Below, one piece after another: positions 52,948 to 62,155 of a stretch of 64,000 nt of DNA. The DNA is taken from the NCBI GenBank assembly GCA_052034005.1, contig JBPOJB010000003.1:97982-161981 (forward strand). Direction: 5' to 3'. The notes under the pieces were generated by a model, which saw only the letters and a list, made by a program, of their open reading frames with translations, was not told the origin of the DNA and did no database searches. The position numbers and the translations under genes were made by a program. This DNA comes from JAAYDI01 sp052034005 (GTDB lineage: Bacteria; Planctomycetota; Planctomycetia; Pirellulales; Pirellulaceae). The stretch's first letter is position 1, and every line of letters begins with the position of its first letter.

Positions 52948-55900
52948 CTAAGGGGCGTCCGGCGGCACGTAGGCCAGCGAGGTTTGCAGCGGGTAGCTGC
53001 AGGTGCACCCGGAACTGGCCTCCGGGATCAGCAACACGCCGCCGGCCGGGATCATGTTGATGAAGCAGCCGGGTCGCGTGACCGCATTGATCCGCTGCGG
53101 TTGGGCCTCGGGGCTGAGTTCCCACTGCCAGGGGTTGCTGCCGCGCCAGAAGATGCTGTGCGCCGACGCCGAGACGTTGCCACAGCCGTGGCCCATGCGG
53201 CTGAACTTCCAGTCCGCTACCTGCTGGCCCGTCTGCAGATCATAGGCCAGCGGATCCGTGTAGACCGTGTCGCCCACGATCGTCGGGTGGCGGTTCTGCT
53301 CGCCGTGCACGCCACGCAGCTCGTAGCCCGAGTCGTGCGAAGCGGTCCACACGATCTGGCCCGTGCGCGCATCGAGCGTGTCGAAGAAGTACCACAGCTT
53401 CCGCCCGATATAACGGTTGCCGCTGAGGATGAGCTTCTCCTGGGCATAGTTGGCATAGGCAAGCTGCTGGTAGTTCTCCAGGTTCCAGGGCACCTTCCAG
53501 ACGGTCGCGCCCGTGTGCAGGTCGAGCGCCACCAGGTGGTTGGGGCCCGGCTGGAACGCGGTCATCGGCATGCGCCCCAGGGCGTTCTCCAGGGCCGATG
53601 GGCTGTGACTCTCCAGGAAGTAGATGCGCCCGCCGCCGATCGTGATCGTGGTGTTCACGATCACGCCGGACTGGTACTGCCAGCGCACCTCAGGATCCGG
53701 CACGCCCAGGGCGAACAGCGAGCTGCTGGTCACCAGCGACATGCCGTCGTCCCACAACGCCATATCATCGTCGCGGCTCTGCCGGAAATAGGCGGCGCCC
53801 GGCCGACGCAGGCTGCCCACCAGCAGATCGTCCACGCGCGCAATGTACCCCCAGTGACACGCCTCGCCCGCTGCCTGGCTCGGCGCAGCCAATTGCCGGA
53901 TCGGCTCGCCCGTGCCGACATCCAACACGTGACAGGTATCCTCCGCCGCCACATAGAGTGCCTGCGAGTCCACCACGTAATTGCTGCAGTCCAGGAAGGC
54001 CCCCAGCCGCAGCGAGTGCGGGATCTCGCGCATCCACAAGTTGGTCCCGTTGTAGACATCCACGGCAATCACCAGGTTGTCGCCCGGCACGAACAGCCGT
54101 CCGTCCTTCGCCAGCGGCGGCACGTTGCGGTGATGCCGATCCGCCATGAGCCGCGGTCCGGGCTGGCCGTACCACTGGACCTGCAGCGGACCGTGGACCA
54201 GTTGATCCCTCGAGCAGGCGGTGTTCGCGGCATCCGCCAGGCCGTGCGTCCACTCTCCCGACCCGACCAGCGGGCTGCGCGTGACGTGGACCCAAGGCAG
54301 GTCCTGAAGTACCACGGTCCGGACCGTGAACCCCTCGGCGGACAGCGCCGTGTTCCAGCTTGCGAGCCCGGCCGCATCGTCCGCCGCCAGGCCGCCGATC
54401 CACGCACTCCCCCCGCCCGGCCGCAGCATCCGCCGGATTTGGGCGGCCAGTGCCGGATCACAGGGGATCGAGCGCGCGTCGACCAGCAGGAAGTTCGCGA
54501 AGTACGGCGGGTAGGGAAGCTGCTGCGCGTCCACGGCATGCGCAGCAACACGCACGCCATAGAGCGACCGCTGAGCGAGCGCCTGCCGGAATGTTGTCAG
54601 CGGCGCTTGGTCCACGGCGGCCACCGTCAGCTGCAGCCGGGACTGGGCGGCCAGCGCCGGCACAAGTCCGGCGTAGCCGGTCCCCAGGATCAAGCCGAAG
54701 CCCTGGTCCGCCTGCGATTCCGCCAGCAGCAGTCCGGCCAACTGGCCCGCGTCGTCGTCCGCCGCCGGCGCGGCCGGACCCGGTTCGGGTGTCGTCGGCT
54801 CCGCCGGCGCCGGCTGCGACAGGTCGGCCTGCGGCTGGAAGCACTCGATCGACCCCGTGTCTGTGCTGACAAGAAGTTGTCCCTCTGCGACCGCCAGGGC
54901 ACAGGCCCGCCCGTCGACCGTACCGGTCCAGACGAGGCGGCCGTCCGCCGCATCGTAGGCCACGACCCGATCGTTGCCGCCGGCAAACAGGGTGTCGCCG
55001 GCCAGGATCAGCGATTCGACATGCTCGCACGGCGTGCGCCAGGCCCAGCAGGTGTTCATCGCGGCCTTGACCTGGGCCAGCTGGGCCTTGACCAGAACGG
55101 CTTCCGCCTTGTCGGCCGGTTCGCCCCGTTTCTCGAGCTTGGCGAGCCGGTTCCGCAGCTCGGCGTGCTCCTTGGCCAACGGCAGGAATTTCCCGCGATC
55201 GAGGGCCGACAGGTGGGTGCGGTTCTGGACGAACAGAAACGGGCCGCGGGCGATCAGGTGCCGACCGTCAAACGTGACCAGCTGCTCACGCGTCGCGGGT
55301 TCGATCAGCGCCAGTTCGTCTTGCGCATCGCCGCGCCCGGCCGCCACCAGGTCCGGTGTGATGACTGTGTAGGCTCCGCCCGGGCTGGACAGGGTGCCCA
55401 ACAGCGCGCCGTCCCGGCGACTGTATACGCTCGGCGATGTGCGGCCGGAGGGGAACAACAGTTGCTCGTCGGTGAGCAGCATATAGCCCTGTACCGATTG
55501 GTGGATCGCGCGCCGCAACAGGCACCGGCCCGTCGCGACGTCCAAACCGGCCAGGAACGTGCCTTCGTTGGCGGGGAAGATCCCCGCAGCGCAATAGGCG
55601 ACACCGTCGCGCACCAGCACGCCCGAGCGGACCGGCCAGCGCGAGATGACGCGCCCGTTGCCGATGCACCGACTGTCGGCCGGGCCGATCCGCGTCTTCC
55701 AACGCAGCGTGCCGTCGGCCGCGGCCAGCGCGTACACGCACCCGTCGTCCGAGCCGACCAGGACCAGATCGTCCACGACGGTCGGGGATAAACGCACGGG
55801 CCCTTCGGCGAAAAACGTCCAGCACGCTCGGCCGGTCGCCGCGTCGAGACAGACGATCTGGTCGTCGGCGGAGGTGCCGTAGAACACCCGCCCGGCTGCG

Positions 55901-56184
55901 ACCACCGCGTGATACGCGTGGTCGTAAGTCTCGCGCGGCTGCAGCTCCTGCTTGAAATGGTAGTAATCGGCTTTGGCCGGTGCCGGCCAGGCAGGCACGG
56001 GCGGCAAGGCCGCGCGATGCACCCATCGCGGGACGAGTGGCAGCGCGAGTGATTCCTCGGTGGCTGCGCTGCGCGCCGCGTCGTGCGCGTGCGTCGGCCA
56101 TTGGCCCGCCCGGCCGACCCCGATGCAGGATGCCCATACCGCCACCAGGCAGACAGCCATGTACCATTGTCGCTCGTGCCGCAT
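52948..56184 (-). CDS. PQQ-like beta-propeller protein with a methyltransferase-like Rossmann insert
   Basis: A 1078-residue exported protein. AAGGAG lies 7 bases before ATG 56184; a signal peptide follows (MAVCLVAVWASCIGVGRA). An N-terminal PQQ-like propeller spans about residues 60-470, with repeats such as VCLDAATGRACWTF, VYALAAADGTLRWKT and VAYDAADGRLVWTG, interrupted by a helical hairpin near 340-385 (LRNRLAKLEKRG). Residues about 484-640 form a class I methyltransferase-like domain: LILGTGYAGLVPALA, a YGVRVAAHAVDAQQLPY stretch, FANFLLVDAR and IRRMLRPGG. A second propeller follows to the end. The usual acidic glycine-loop residues are partly absent. Role unknown. Confidence 0.85.
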   Translation of the reverse strand: MRHERQWYMAVCLVAVWASCIGVGRAGQWPTHAHDAARSAATEESLALPLVPRWVHRAALPPVPAWPAPAKADYYHFKQELQPRETYDHAYHAVVAAGRVFYGTSADDQIVCLDAATGRACWTFFAEGPVRLSPTVVDDLVLVGSDDGCVYALAAADGTLRWKTRIGPADSRCIGNGRVISRWPVRSGVLVRDGVAYCAAGIFPANEGTFLAGLDVATGRCLLRRAIHQSVQGYMLLTDEQLLFPSGRTSPSVYSRRDGALLGTLSSPGGAYTVITPDLVAAGRGDAQDELALIEPATREQLVTFDGRHLIARGPFLFVQNRTHLSALDRGKFLPLAKEHAELRNRLAKLEKRGEPADKAEAVLVKAQLAQVKAAMNTCWAWRTPCEHVESLILAGDTLFAGGNDRVVAYDAADGRLVWTGTVDGRACALAVAEGQLLVSTDTGSIECFQPQADLSQPAPAEPTTPEPGPAAPAADDDAGQLAGLLLAESQADQGFGLILGTGYAGLVPALAAQSRLQLTVAAVDQAPLTTFRQALAQRSLYGVRVAAHAVDAQQLPYPPYFANFLLVDARSIPCDPALAAQIRRMLRPGGGSAWIGGLAADDAAGLASWNTALSAEGFTVRTVVLQDLPWVHVTRSPLVGSGEWTHGLADAANTACSRDQLVHGPLQVQWYGQPGPRLMADRHHRNVPPLAKDGRLFVPGDNLVIAVDVYNGTNLWMREIPHSLRLGAFLDCSNYVVDSQALYVAAEDTCHVLDVGTGEPIRQLAAPSQAAGEACHWGYIARVDDLLVGSLRRPGAAYFRQSRDDDMALWDDGMSLVTSSSLFALGVPDPEVRWQYQSGVIVNTTITIGGGRIYFLESHSPSALENALGRMPMTAFQPGPNHLVALDLHTGATVWKVPWNLENYQQLAYANYAQEKLILSGNRYIGRKLWYFFDTLDARTGQIVWTASHDSGYELRGVHGEQNRHPTIVGDTVYTDPLAYDLQTGQQVADWKFSRMGHGCGNVSASAHSIFWRGSNPWQWELSPEAQPQRINAVTRPGCFINMIPAGGVLLIPEASSGCTCSYPLQTSLAYVPPDAP

Positions 56185-56228
56185 CTGCAGCTCCTTGATT
56201 ATGGGTGGTCCTGGATCGTCCGGGAGAA

Positions 56229-57560
56229 TCAACCTACGTGATACGGATGGCGCTGCGGCACGGCCAGCAGTCGATTGGCCTGCTCGTCCTCGACCACCCG
56301 TTCCTGTTCCGCGTCCCAGACCAGCTTGCGCCCCAGGATGTACGACAGGTTGCCCAGGATGCAGAGCGTGGCCGTGCGATGCGCGATTTCGATGTCCACC
56401 GCCGGCAGATAGTCGGGTTCGCGAATCGCCTTGAACCAGTCCGCCAGGTGGTTCTTGTTGAAGTCGTCAGGGTATTCGTTGATGCGATACGGCTCGAACC
56501 CGCCGGCCGGGACCGGGAAATTCATCGCTTCCGGCTCGGCCGGCTTGTAGGCGCCTTCCCACTCGAGGATCAACCGCCGTCCGTCCTCGCCCCAGAACAC
56601 GTTGCCGAACTCGAGCTTGCCGAGCTGTTCCCCGGGCTGCGCCCACACGAGCGTCCACTCGGGATCATGGAACTGGTAGGTCACCTGCATCTCGACCGGG
56701 CAGTCCCACAGTCCGCGCGGCGGCGCCGTCCCCGTGGCCTCGACGGTGAACGAGCGCGGCCCGTCGGCGTCCATGCACCAGAGGATCGTGCTGAACTGGT
56801 GCGCGCCGCGGTCGCGGATCTGGCCGCCGCCCGATTCCAGGAACCAGCGGAACGTGCCCGGGCAGTACGCCGGGTTGTAGTCGCGCCAACGCAGCGGCCC
56901 GAGCCACAGGTCCCAGTCCAGGTCCGCCGGCGGCGACGCGTCGGGTTGGTCGCCGCCGACCGGATTGGCATAGTGCCAGCAGGTGACCTTGCCGACCTTC
57001 CCGACGATCCCGTTGCGGATGGCGCGGCAGGTGTAATAGGCACCCCAGCCGGTCCGGCCTTGTGCGCCGACCTGCACTTTCCGCCCGTGCGCACGCGCGG
57101 CCGTCACCATCGCACGGCCCTCCGCGACGGTGACCGACGACGGCTTCTCGACATAGACATGCTTGCCTGTCTCGCACGCATGCACGGTCTGGGCAGCATG
57201 CCAATGATCGGGCGTGGCGATCACCACGGCATCAATGTCCTGGCGCTGGCAGATGTACCGGTAATCGCGGTAGGGCGTGACGCCCTCGCCGGCCACTTGC
57301 ACGGCGCGGGCCAAACGCGTTTGCTCGACATCACACACGGCGGCGATGTTGACGCGCCCTTCCGCGCGGAAGTCGACCATCCGCAGCAGATGGCCCTCCC
57401 CCATGCCACCGATGCCGATGTGGGCCACAGTGAGCCGATCATTCGCGCCGGGCCGGCCGCGGCGCGCCAGCGCGGAGGCCGGCACGAAGTAGGGGACTGC
57501 CATCACGGACCCGGCGGCGGCCAGGAACCGGCGGCGCGGGAGCTGCGGTGCGTGCTGCAT
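56229..57560 (-). CDS. Tat-exported Gfo/Idh/MocA family oxidoreductase
   Basis: A 443-residue oxidoreductase with a Tat signal (PRRRFLAAAGSVMAVPYFV near residue 8). The Rossmann motif is VAHIGIGGMGEGHLLRM; the catalytic region is VIATPDHWHAAQTVHACETGKHVYVEKPSSVTVAEGRAM with an intact EKP lysine. The C-terminal half has WDLWLGPLRWRDYNPAYCPGTFRWFLESGGGQIRDRGAH, as in related planctomycete paralogues. It is upstream of the propeller gene, with 44 bases between stop and start, so the two are probably one transcript. The start ATG 57560 has GGAGG upstream. The substrate is unknown; an inositol- or sugar-type role is the family expectation. Confidence 0.9.
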   Translation of the reverse strand: MQHAPQLPRRRFLAAAGSVMAVPYFVPASALARRGRPGANDRLTVAHIGIGGMGEGHLLRMVDFRAEGRVNIAAVCDVEQTRLARAVQVAGEGVTPYRDYRYICQRQDIDAVVIATPDHWHAAQTVHACETGKHVYVEKPSSVTVAEGRAMVTAARAHGRKVQVGAQGRTGWGAYYTCRAIRNGIVGKVGKVTCWHYANPVGGDQPDASPPADLDWDLWLGPLRWRDYNPAYCPGTFRWFLESGGGQIRDRGAHQFSTILWCMDADGPRSFTVEATGTAPPRGLWDCPVEMQVTYQFHDPEWTLVWAQPGEQLGKLEFGNVFWGEDGRRLILEWEGAYKPAEPEAMNFPVPAGGFEPYRINEYPDDFNKNHLADWFKAIREPDYLPAVDIEIAHRTATLCILGNLSYILGRKLVWDAEQERVVEDEQANRLLAVPQRHPYHVG

Positions 57561-57771
57561 GGTTTCCTCCCAAGGTGGAAGCTGCGAGCCTGGGGGTGGC
57601 CGTAGGACGCGCCTGGGCGCGCTCGGTCCGCCCCTCGAGCCGGCGGCCTCGGACTTGCATTGTCCCGCATCAAGCTGGACGTTGCAATCAGCGCGCGCTC
57701 CGTTACCGCCTCAGCCCGCCGAGTCCCCGAGCGGGGCCGCGAGGCAACCCTACCCTTGAGGCGTGGGCAGT

Positions 57772-57779
57772 GCTACACT
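57772..57779 (+). promoter_or_regulatory. Candidate extended -10 promoter for the S1 protein gene
   Basis: TGCTACACT at 57771-57779 matches an extended -10 (TG, one base, then TACACT). No -35 at standard distance is evident. Transcription would begin near 57786, about 40 bases before the chosen start. Confidence 0.35.
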
Positions 57780-57824
57780 GTACGGGCACTCATGCGTGGT
57801 CGAGCGATCTTGGATCTGGAACCG

Positions 57825-59405
57825 ATGAACACGAGATCTTCCGAGGCATCGCCTCAGGAGCAGGCGTCCTGCGCCGCTCGGGTCAATCCGACGACAACGA
57901 CGGCGGACGAGTCCGCGCAGGCGGCCAACGGCCCTCCACGGCAACCGGCCCAGCCGCCTGGTGAGAGCGGTCCTGCTGCGAGCGAGTCCGCCGCGCCCGC
58001 GGCCGGCCCGCCGCAGTCGGCCCCGCCGCTCGGACGCGGGCGAATCCAGGTCGGGTCGCGTCGCGACAAGGCGCCGCCGCGCCCGCGGTCGGCAGGGCGG
58101 CAGGAGAACCAGGAAGCGACCGAACCGCTGGGCGTCGAGCCGCCGGTGCCGCCCCGCGCGCCGGTCCGGCCCCCCTCGGTGCGTGAGCCGTTGTCTGCGG
58201 ATCTGGAGCGGGAGTTCGCCGCCGTCATGGGCGATGCGTCGCTGGACGAGATCCTGGACGGCGCGGCCGGCCCGCAGCCGGTGGCCGCGCTGGAGCTGGA
58301 GTCGCGTCAGCAGGCGTGCGTGGTGCGGATCCACGGGGACAACGTCTTCTTCGCACTGGCCGGCCGGCACGAAGGCGTCGCCTCCGCGCGGCAGTTCACC
58401 GAGCCGCCGCAGCTCGGCGCGGAAATGGAAGTCATCATCAAAGGCTATCACGAGGACGACGGCCTGTACGAAGTGCTGATCCCCGGCGCATCGGCCCATG
58501 TCGAGGACTGGTCCGATCTGGTGGAAGGGGCGGTGGTCGAGGCGCGCATCACCGGGGCGAACACGGGCGGCTTCGAGTGCCGGGTGGGCACGATCCGCGG
58601 GTTCATCCCGTCGAGCCAGATCGCGATGTTCCGCGTCGAGGACTACGCCCAGTTCCTGGATCAGAAACTGCTGTGCGTGGTCACGGAGGTGAACCCCAAG
58701 CGCAAGAACCTGGTGCTCAGCCGCCGTGCGGTCCTGGAGCGGGAGAAGGAGGCGTCGCGCAAGGCGTTGCTCGAGAGCCTGGAAGTGGGACAGGTCGTGG
58801 AAGGCGTGGTCCGCTCGCTCCGCGACTTCGGCGCGTTCGTGGAGCTGGGCGACGGCGTCGACGGCCTGGTGCACATCAGCCAGCTCAGCTGGGACCGCGT
58901 CGACCATCCCCGAGAGGTGCTGCAGGAGGGCCAGAAGGTCCGCGTGAAGATCGAGAAGATCGACCTGCAGACCGGCAAGATCGGCCTGTCCTACCGCGAC
59001 CTGCTGGAGCACCCCTGGCTGCACATCGACCAGAAGTTCCCGATCGACGCGGTCGTGCGGGGCACGGTCTCGCGCATCGCGAAGTTCGGGGCGTTCGTCA
59101 AGTTGGCGCCGGGTGTGGAAGGCTTGATTCACATCTCCGAGTTGGCGCACGGCCGCGTATCGTCGGTCGGCAGCGTGGTGTCCGAAGGGCAGGAGGTCGA
59201 CGTGAAGGTGCTGTCGGTGGACACGGAGTCGCAGCGGATCGCGCTGTCGATCAAGGCGGCGCTGCCCGAGCCGGCGCCGGAGGCGCCGGAGCCGGCCGGG
59301 CCCGAGGAGGCGCCCCGGGAGCCGGCGGTGCCCAGGCGGCAGGTGCCCCTGCGGGGCGGCACGGACCGCGCCAGCGGCGGCGAGCAGTTCGGACTCAAGT
59401 GGTAG
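57825..59405 (+). CDS. S1 domain RNA-binding protein (ribosomal protein S1-like)
   Basis: A 526-residue protein. Residues 1-120 are low complexity (Pro/Ala/Ser/Glu with basic clusters). Then come four S1/OB-fold domains: a divergent first one near 145-215 (VVRIHGDNVFFAL), a second with VVEARITGANTGGFECRVGTIRGFIPSSQI, a third with GQVVEGVVRSLRDFGAFVELGDGVDGLVHISQLSW, and a fourth with VVRGTVSRIAKFGAFVKLAPGVEGLIHISEL. It ends in another Pro/Glu-rich tail. This is the layout of short ribosomal S1 proteins, which bind mRNA at initiation. E. coli S1 has six domains. Start ATG 57825 fits the predicted promoter; ATG 57792 is possible. The thioredoxin gene follows 52 bases on. Confidence 0.88.
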   Translation: MNTRSSEASPQEQASCAARVNPTTTTADESAQAANGPPRQPAQPPGESGPAASESAAPAAGPPQSAPPLGRGRIQVGSRRDKAPPRPRSAGRQENQEATEPLGVEPPVPPRAPVRPPSVREPLSADLEREFAAVMGDASLDEILDGAAGPQPVAALELESRQQACVVRIHGDNVFFALAGRHEGVASARQFTEPPQLGAEMEVIIKGYHEDDGLYEVLIPGASAHVEDWSDLVEGAVVEARITGANTGGFECRVGTIRGFIPSSQIAMFRVEDYAQFLDQKLLCVVTEVNPKRKNLVLSRRAVLEREKEASRKALLESLEVGQVVEGVVRSLRDFGAFVELGDGVDGLVHISQLSWDRVDHPREVLQEGQKVRVKIEKIDLQTGKIGLSYRDLLEHPWLHIDQKFPIDAVVRGTVSRIAKFGAFVKLAPGVEGLIHISELAHGRVSSVGSVVSEGQEVDVKVLSVDTESQRIALSIKAALPEPAPEAPEPAGPEEAPREPAVPRRQVPLRGGTDRASGGEQFGLKW

Positions 59406-59457
59406 TGTGGATGGCAATCCGTTCTTTTTCGAAGACGATCTCAGGGAGCGATGGACG

Positions 59458-59778
59458 ATGAGCGACGTGGCCCATTTCTCGGACGACAATTTCGAAGCGG
59501 AAGTCTTGCAGTCGGACGTGCCGGTCCTGGTGGACTTCTGGGCGACCTGGTGCGCGCCGTGCCGCGCCATCGCGCCGATGATCGAGCAGCTGGCCACGGA
59601 GTACGCAGGGCGCGCCAAGATCGGCAAGGTGAACATCGATGAGAGCCAGGGGAAGGCCCAGGAATACGGCGTGATGGCGATCCCGACGCTTATCCTGTTC
59701 AACAAGGGCCAGCTGGTCGGCAAGGTCAGCGTGACCAAGTCGGAGATCAAGAAGGCGCTCGATGCGCTGCTCGAGTAG
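59458..59778 (+). CDS. trxA: Thioredoxin with CAPC active site
   Basis: A 106-residue thioredoxin. AGGGAG lies 9 bases before ATG 59458. The fold is standard: NFEAEVLQSDVPVLVDFWATW, then the active site CAPC (Cys32 to Cys35), KIGKVNIDESQGKAQEYGVMAIPTLILFNKGQ with the cis-proline in IPT, and a helical end. The active site is CAPC where most thioredoxins have CGPC; the changed residue between the cysteines can shift redox potential or partner choice. Reductase not seen in this window. It follows the S1 gene in the same direction by 52 bases and may share its transcript, although it has its own SD. Confidence 0.93.
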   Translation: MSDVAHFSDDNFEAEVLQSDVPVLVDFWATWCAPCRAIAPMIEQLATEYAGRAKIGKVNIDESQGKAQEYGVMAIPTLILFNKGQLVGKVSVTKSEIKKALDALLE

Positions 59779-59781
59779 CTC

Positions 59782-61548
59782 TCACGCGGAATCCAGCAGG
59801 CTGAGATTCGGTGCGATCTCCAGCAACTGCTCGCGCATGAAATGGTTGATGCGCGAGACCGTCTTCATGCGCAGCACCTGGCTGAGCAGCGTGCGGGCCT
59901 GGTCCATCGTGATGTGGGACGCCAGTTCCTTCATGGAAGGGACGAACGCCGGACTCATGCTGAAGCTGCGCAGGCCCATGCCCAGCAGCAGCACGAACGC
60001 GCGGGGCTGGCCGGCCATCTCCCCGCAGAGCGTCAACGGCTTGCCGGCCGCCCGGCAGGCCTCCACGACGCGGGTCAGCATGTGCAGCATGGGCGGCGCC
60101 AGCGGCTGGCAGAGATGGCTCACCTTCGGATTGTCGCGATCGGCCGCCATCAGGTACTGCACCAGGTCGTTCGATCCGATCGACACGAAGTCCACCGCGT
60201 GCAGGAGCGACTCGATCGACACGGCGGCCGCCGGGACCTCGAGCATCATGCCGAGCGGCGCCTGGACGTAGTCCTTCCCCTCGGCTTCCAGCTGCCGGCC
60301 GGCCCGGCGGACCATCTTGCGCACGCGATGGATCTCTTCGAGCGTCGTGATCATGGGGAACAGGATCCGCACCTCGCCCCGCTTGGCGCGGGCGAACGCG
60401 GCCGCCCGCAGGATCGCCCGCAGCTGCGTCAGGAACAGCACCGGATGCTCGAACGACAAGCGGATGCTGCGCCAGCCCAAGAACGGATTGGCCTCCGGAC
60501 GCTGGTGCCCCAAATACGGGACCGTCTTGTCGCCGCCGATGTCCAGGGTGCGAATCGTCACCTGATGCCGCGGGGCCGCCGCGATGATCGCGCGATAGGT
60601 CGCCAGCTGCTCGTTTTCGTCCGGGATGCCCGGGTGCGTCAGATACAGGTACTCCGTGCGAAACAACCCGATGCCCGACGCACCCATCGCCTTGGCCGCG
60701 TGGGTGTCCGTCACGTTGTTGATGTTGGCCAGCAGGCTCAACGCCGTCCCGTCAGCGGTCACCGCAGGCGCGTCGCGATTGGCCGCCAGCTGGTCCTTCA
60801 GGTGGAAGAACTCGCGCTCCAGCTTGCGGTAGGCCGCGCGGCTCTCCGGGTCGGGGTTGATGGTTACGTGCCCGTCGCGGCCGTCGACCACGACCGTGTC
60901 GCCGGTGTTGACATGCCGCAAGATGCCCGGCACACCGGAGACCGCCGGGATGCCGCGGCTGCGCGCAATGATCGCCGCGTGACTCGTCTGGCTGCCCGCC
61001 TGCGTCACAATGCCCTTCACGTCCATGTCGCCCAAAGCGACCACCTGGGACGGAAGCAACTCGTCGGCCACGATAATCAACGGGCCCTGAAGGGGCTGGG
61101 CGGCGGCGGACTGCACCCGATGGAACAGGTGCGAGTTGAGCCGCACGACGACGTCGCGCAGGTCGTTGAGCCGCTCGCGAAGGTATTCGTCCTTGGTCCG
61201 CGCAAAGAGCGATCTGTACTCGTTCAGCACCCGGTGGAGCGCCGCCGGGGCCGTCAGGCGGTCCCGCAAAATGAAGGTCCGGATCTTCTCGGTGAAGGTC
61301 GCGTCGCGCAGGATCGACTCGTGCACCCCGAAAATCGCGGCCTCGTTGTGGCCGACCGACGATTCCACCTTGGCCTGCAAGGCGCGCAGGTCGGCCGCGG
61401 CCTGCTCGCGGGCCGCCTCGTATTGCGCTAACTCGTCGGCCACCTGCCGATCTTCGAGGTGGCGCGTACCCGGATCGACGTAGATCTCATGGATGCAGTA
61501 GGCGGTCCCGACAGCAACGCCCGGGGAGACAGGGATTCCTTTTCGCAT
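59782..61548 (-). CDS. ptsI: Phosphoenolpyruvate-protein phosphotransferase (PTS enzyme I)
   Basis: A 588-residue enzyme I. It takes phosphate from PEP onto its active histidine and passes it to HPr. The start ATG 61548 (MRKGIPVSPGVAVG) is the family start; 12 further residues are open upstream. The active histidine is His190 in GSQTSHAAIIARS. The PEP-binding C-terminal domain has GIGLFRTEYLYL, RTLDIGGDKTVPYL and the SIGSNDLVQYLMAADRDN and CGEMAGQP motifs. There is no GAF domain, so it is PtsI rather than PtsP type. No HPr, EII or HPr kinase gene is in the window; planctomycetes often have incomplete PTS, used in regulation. Its downstream end lies 4 bases from the convergent trxA. Confidence 0.94.
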   Translation of the reverse strand: MRKGIPVSPGVAVGTAYCIHEIYVDPGTRHLEDRQVADELAQYEAAREQAAADLRALQAKVESSVGHNEAAIFGVHESILRDATFTEKIRTFILRDRLTAPAALHRVLNEYRSLFARTKDEYLRERLNDLRDVVVRLNSHLFHRVQSAAAQPLQGPLIIVADELLPSQVVALGDMDVKGIVTQAGSQTSHAAIIARSRGIPAVSGVPGILRHVNTGDTVVVDGRDGHVTINPDPESRAAYRKLEREFFHLKDQLAANRDAPAVTADGTALSLLANINNVTDTHAAKAMGASGIGLFRTEYLYLTHPGIPDENEQLATYRAIIAAAPRHQVTIRTLDIGGDKTVPYLGHQRPEANPFLGWRSIRLSFEHPVLFLTQLRAILRAAAFARAKRGEVRILFPMITTLEEIHRVRKMVRRAGRQLEAEGKDYVQAPLGMMLEVPAAAVSIESLLHAVDFVSIGSNDLVQYLMAADRDNPKVSHLCQPLAPPMLHMLTRVVEACRAAGKPLTLCGEMAGQPRAFVLLLGMGLRSFSMSPAFVPSMKELASHITMDQARTLLSQVLRMKTVSRINHFMREQLLEIAPNLSLLDSA

Positions 61549-61676
61549 GGTCGGCAATGTAGCAATCGGACCGCCCGTTGACAAATGGGGGCTTCGTCGT
61601 TCGGGGGGTATGCGCGAGTCCGTAAACTGTTGGGAGGATGCGGCTTGCGTGGCCGGGTCCAGCCGCCGGCCATCGG

Positions 61677-61705
61677 TTGTCGCCGTGACACGGGGGCATT
61701 ATACT
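61677..61705 (+). promoter_or_regulatory. Promoter for the acyl carrier protein-ketoacyl synthase pair
   Basis: TTGTCG at 61677-61682, a 17-base spacer, and TATACT at 61700-61705. The hexamers are identical to those before sdhC. Transcription would start near 61712, giving a leader of about 45 bases. Confidence 0.6.
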
Positions 61706-61756
61706 GTTGTCCTTTCCGGGCGCGGAAACGGTTGACTCAGAAGTGTTTTGGAGATC

Positions 61757-62155
61757 ATGCGCATGGCACCCACGAAAGATGACGTGTTTGAGAAAGTCAA
61801 GGAAGCTCTGGTCGACGCCCTGGGTGTGGACGATGACGAGGTGACTCCTGAGGCCACGATGGTCGGCGATTTGGGTGCCGAGTCCATTGATTTTCTGGAC
61901 ATTGTGTTCCGCCTGGAAAAAGCCTTCGACATCGAGATCCCGCGATCGGAACTGTTCCCTGAGGACGTTCTGAACGATGCCCAGTATGTTCAAGACGGAC
62001 GCGTGACCCCCACCGGCATCGCCGAACTCAAGAAGCGCATGCCGTTTGCGGACCTCTCGCGATTCGAGACGAACCCGGCGGTGCAGGAGTTCAGCAACCA
62101 ACTGACCGTACAAGACCTTTGCCGGTACATTGAGAGCAAGGTCGGGGCACCATGA
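61757..62155 (+). CDS. Extended acyl carrier protein
   Basis: A 132-residue acyl carrier protein. Residues 1-80 are ACP-like: VFEKVKEALVDALGVDDDEVTPEATMVGDLGAESIDFLDIVFRLEKAFDIEIP. The phosphopantetheine serine is Ser43, in a GAESID motif rather than DSLD. The usual ACP is about 78 residues; here about 50 more follow, with VTPTGIAELKKRMPF and a conserved-looking helical end (LTVQDLCRYIESKV). Long ACPs of this kind recall AcpXL-like specialised carriers. GGAG lies 4 bases before ATG 61757; ATG 61763 is possible. The stop overlaps the ketoacyl synthase start as ATGA, so the two are translated together. Confidence 0.88.
   Translation: MRMAPTKDDVFEKVKEALVDALGVDDDEVTPEATMVGDLGAESIDFLDIVFRLEKAFDIEIPRSELFPEDVLNDAQYVQDGRVTPTGIAELKKRMPFADLSRFETNPAVQEFSNQLTVQDLCRYIESKVGAP

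Noticed and set aside
52984..55791. 935-codon plus-strand frame opposite the propeller gene
   Set aside because: Rich in Arg, Gln and His with no domain; the minus-strand frame has clear PQQ-like repeats and a signal peptide.
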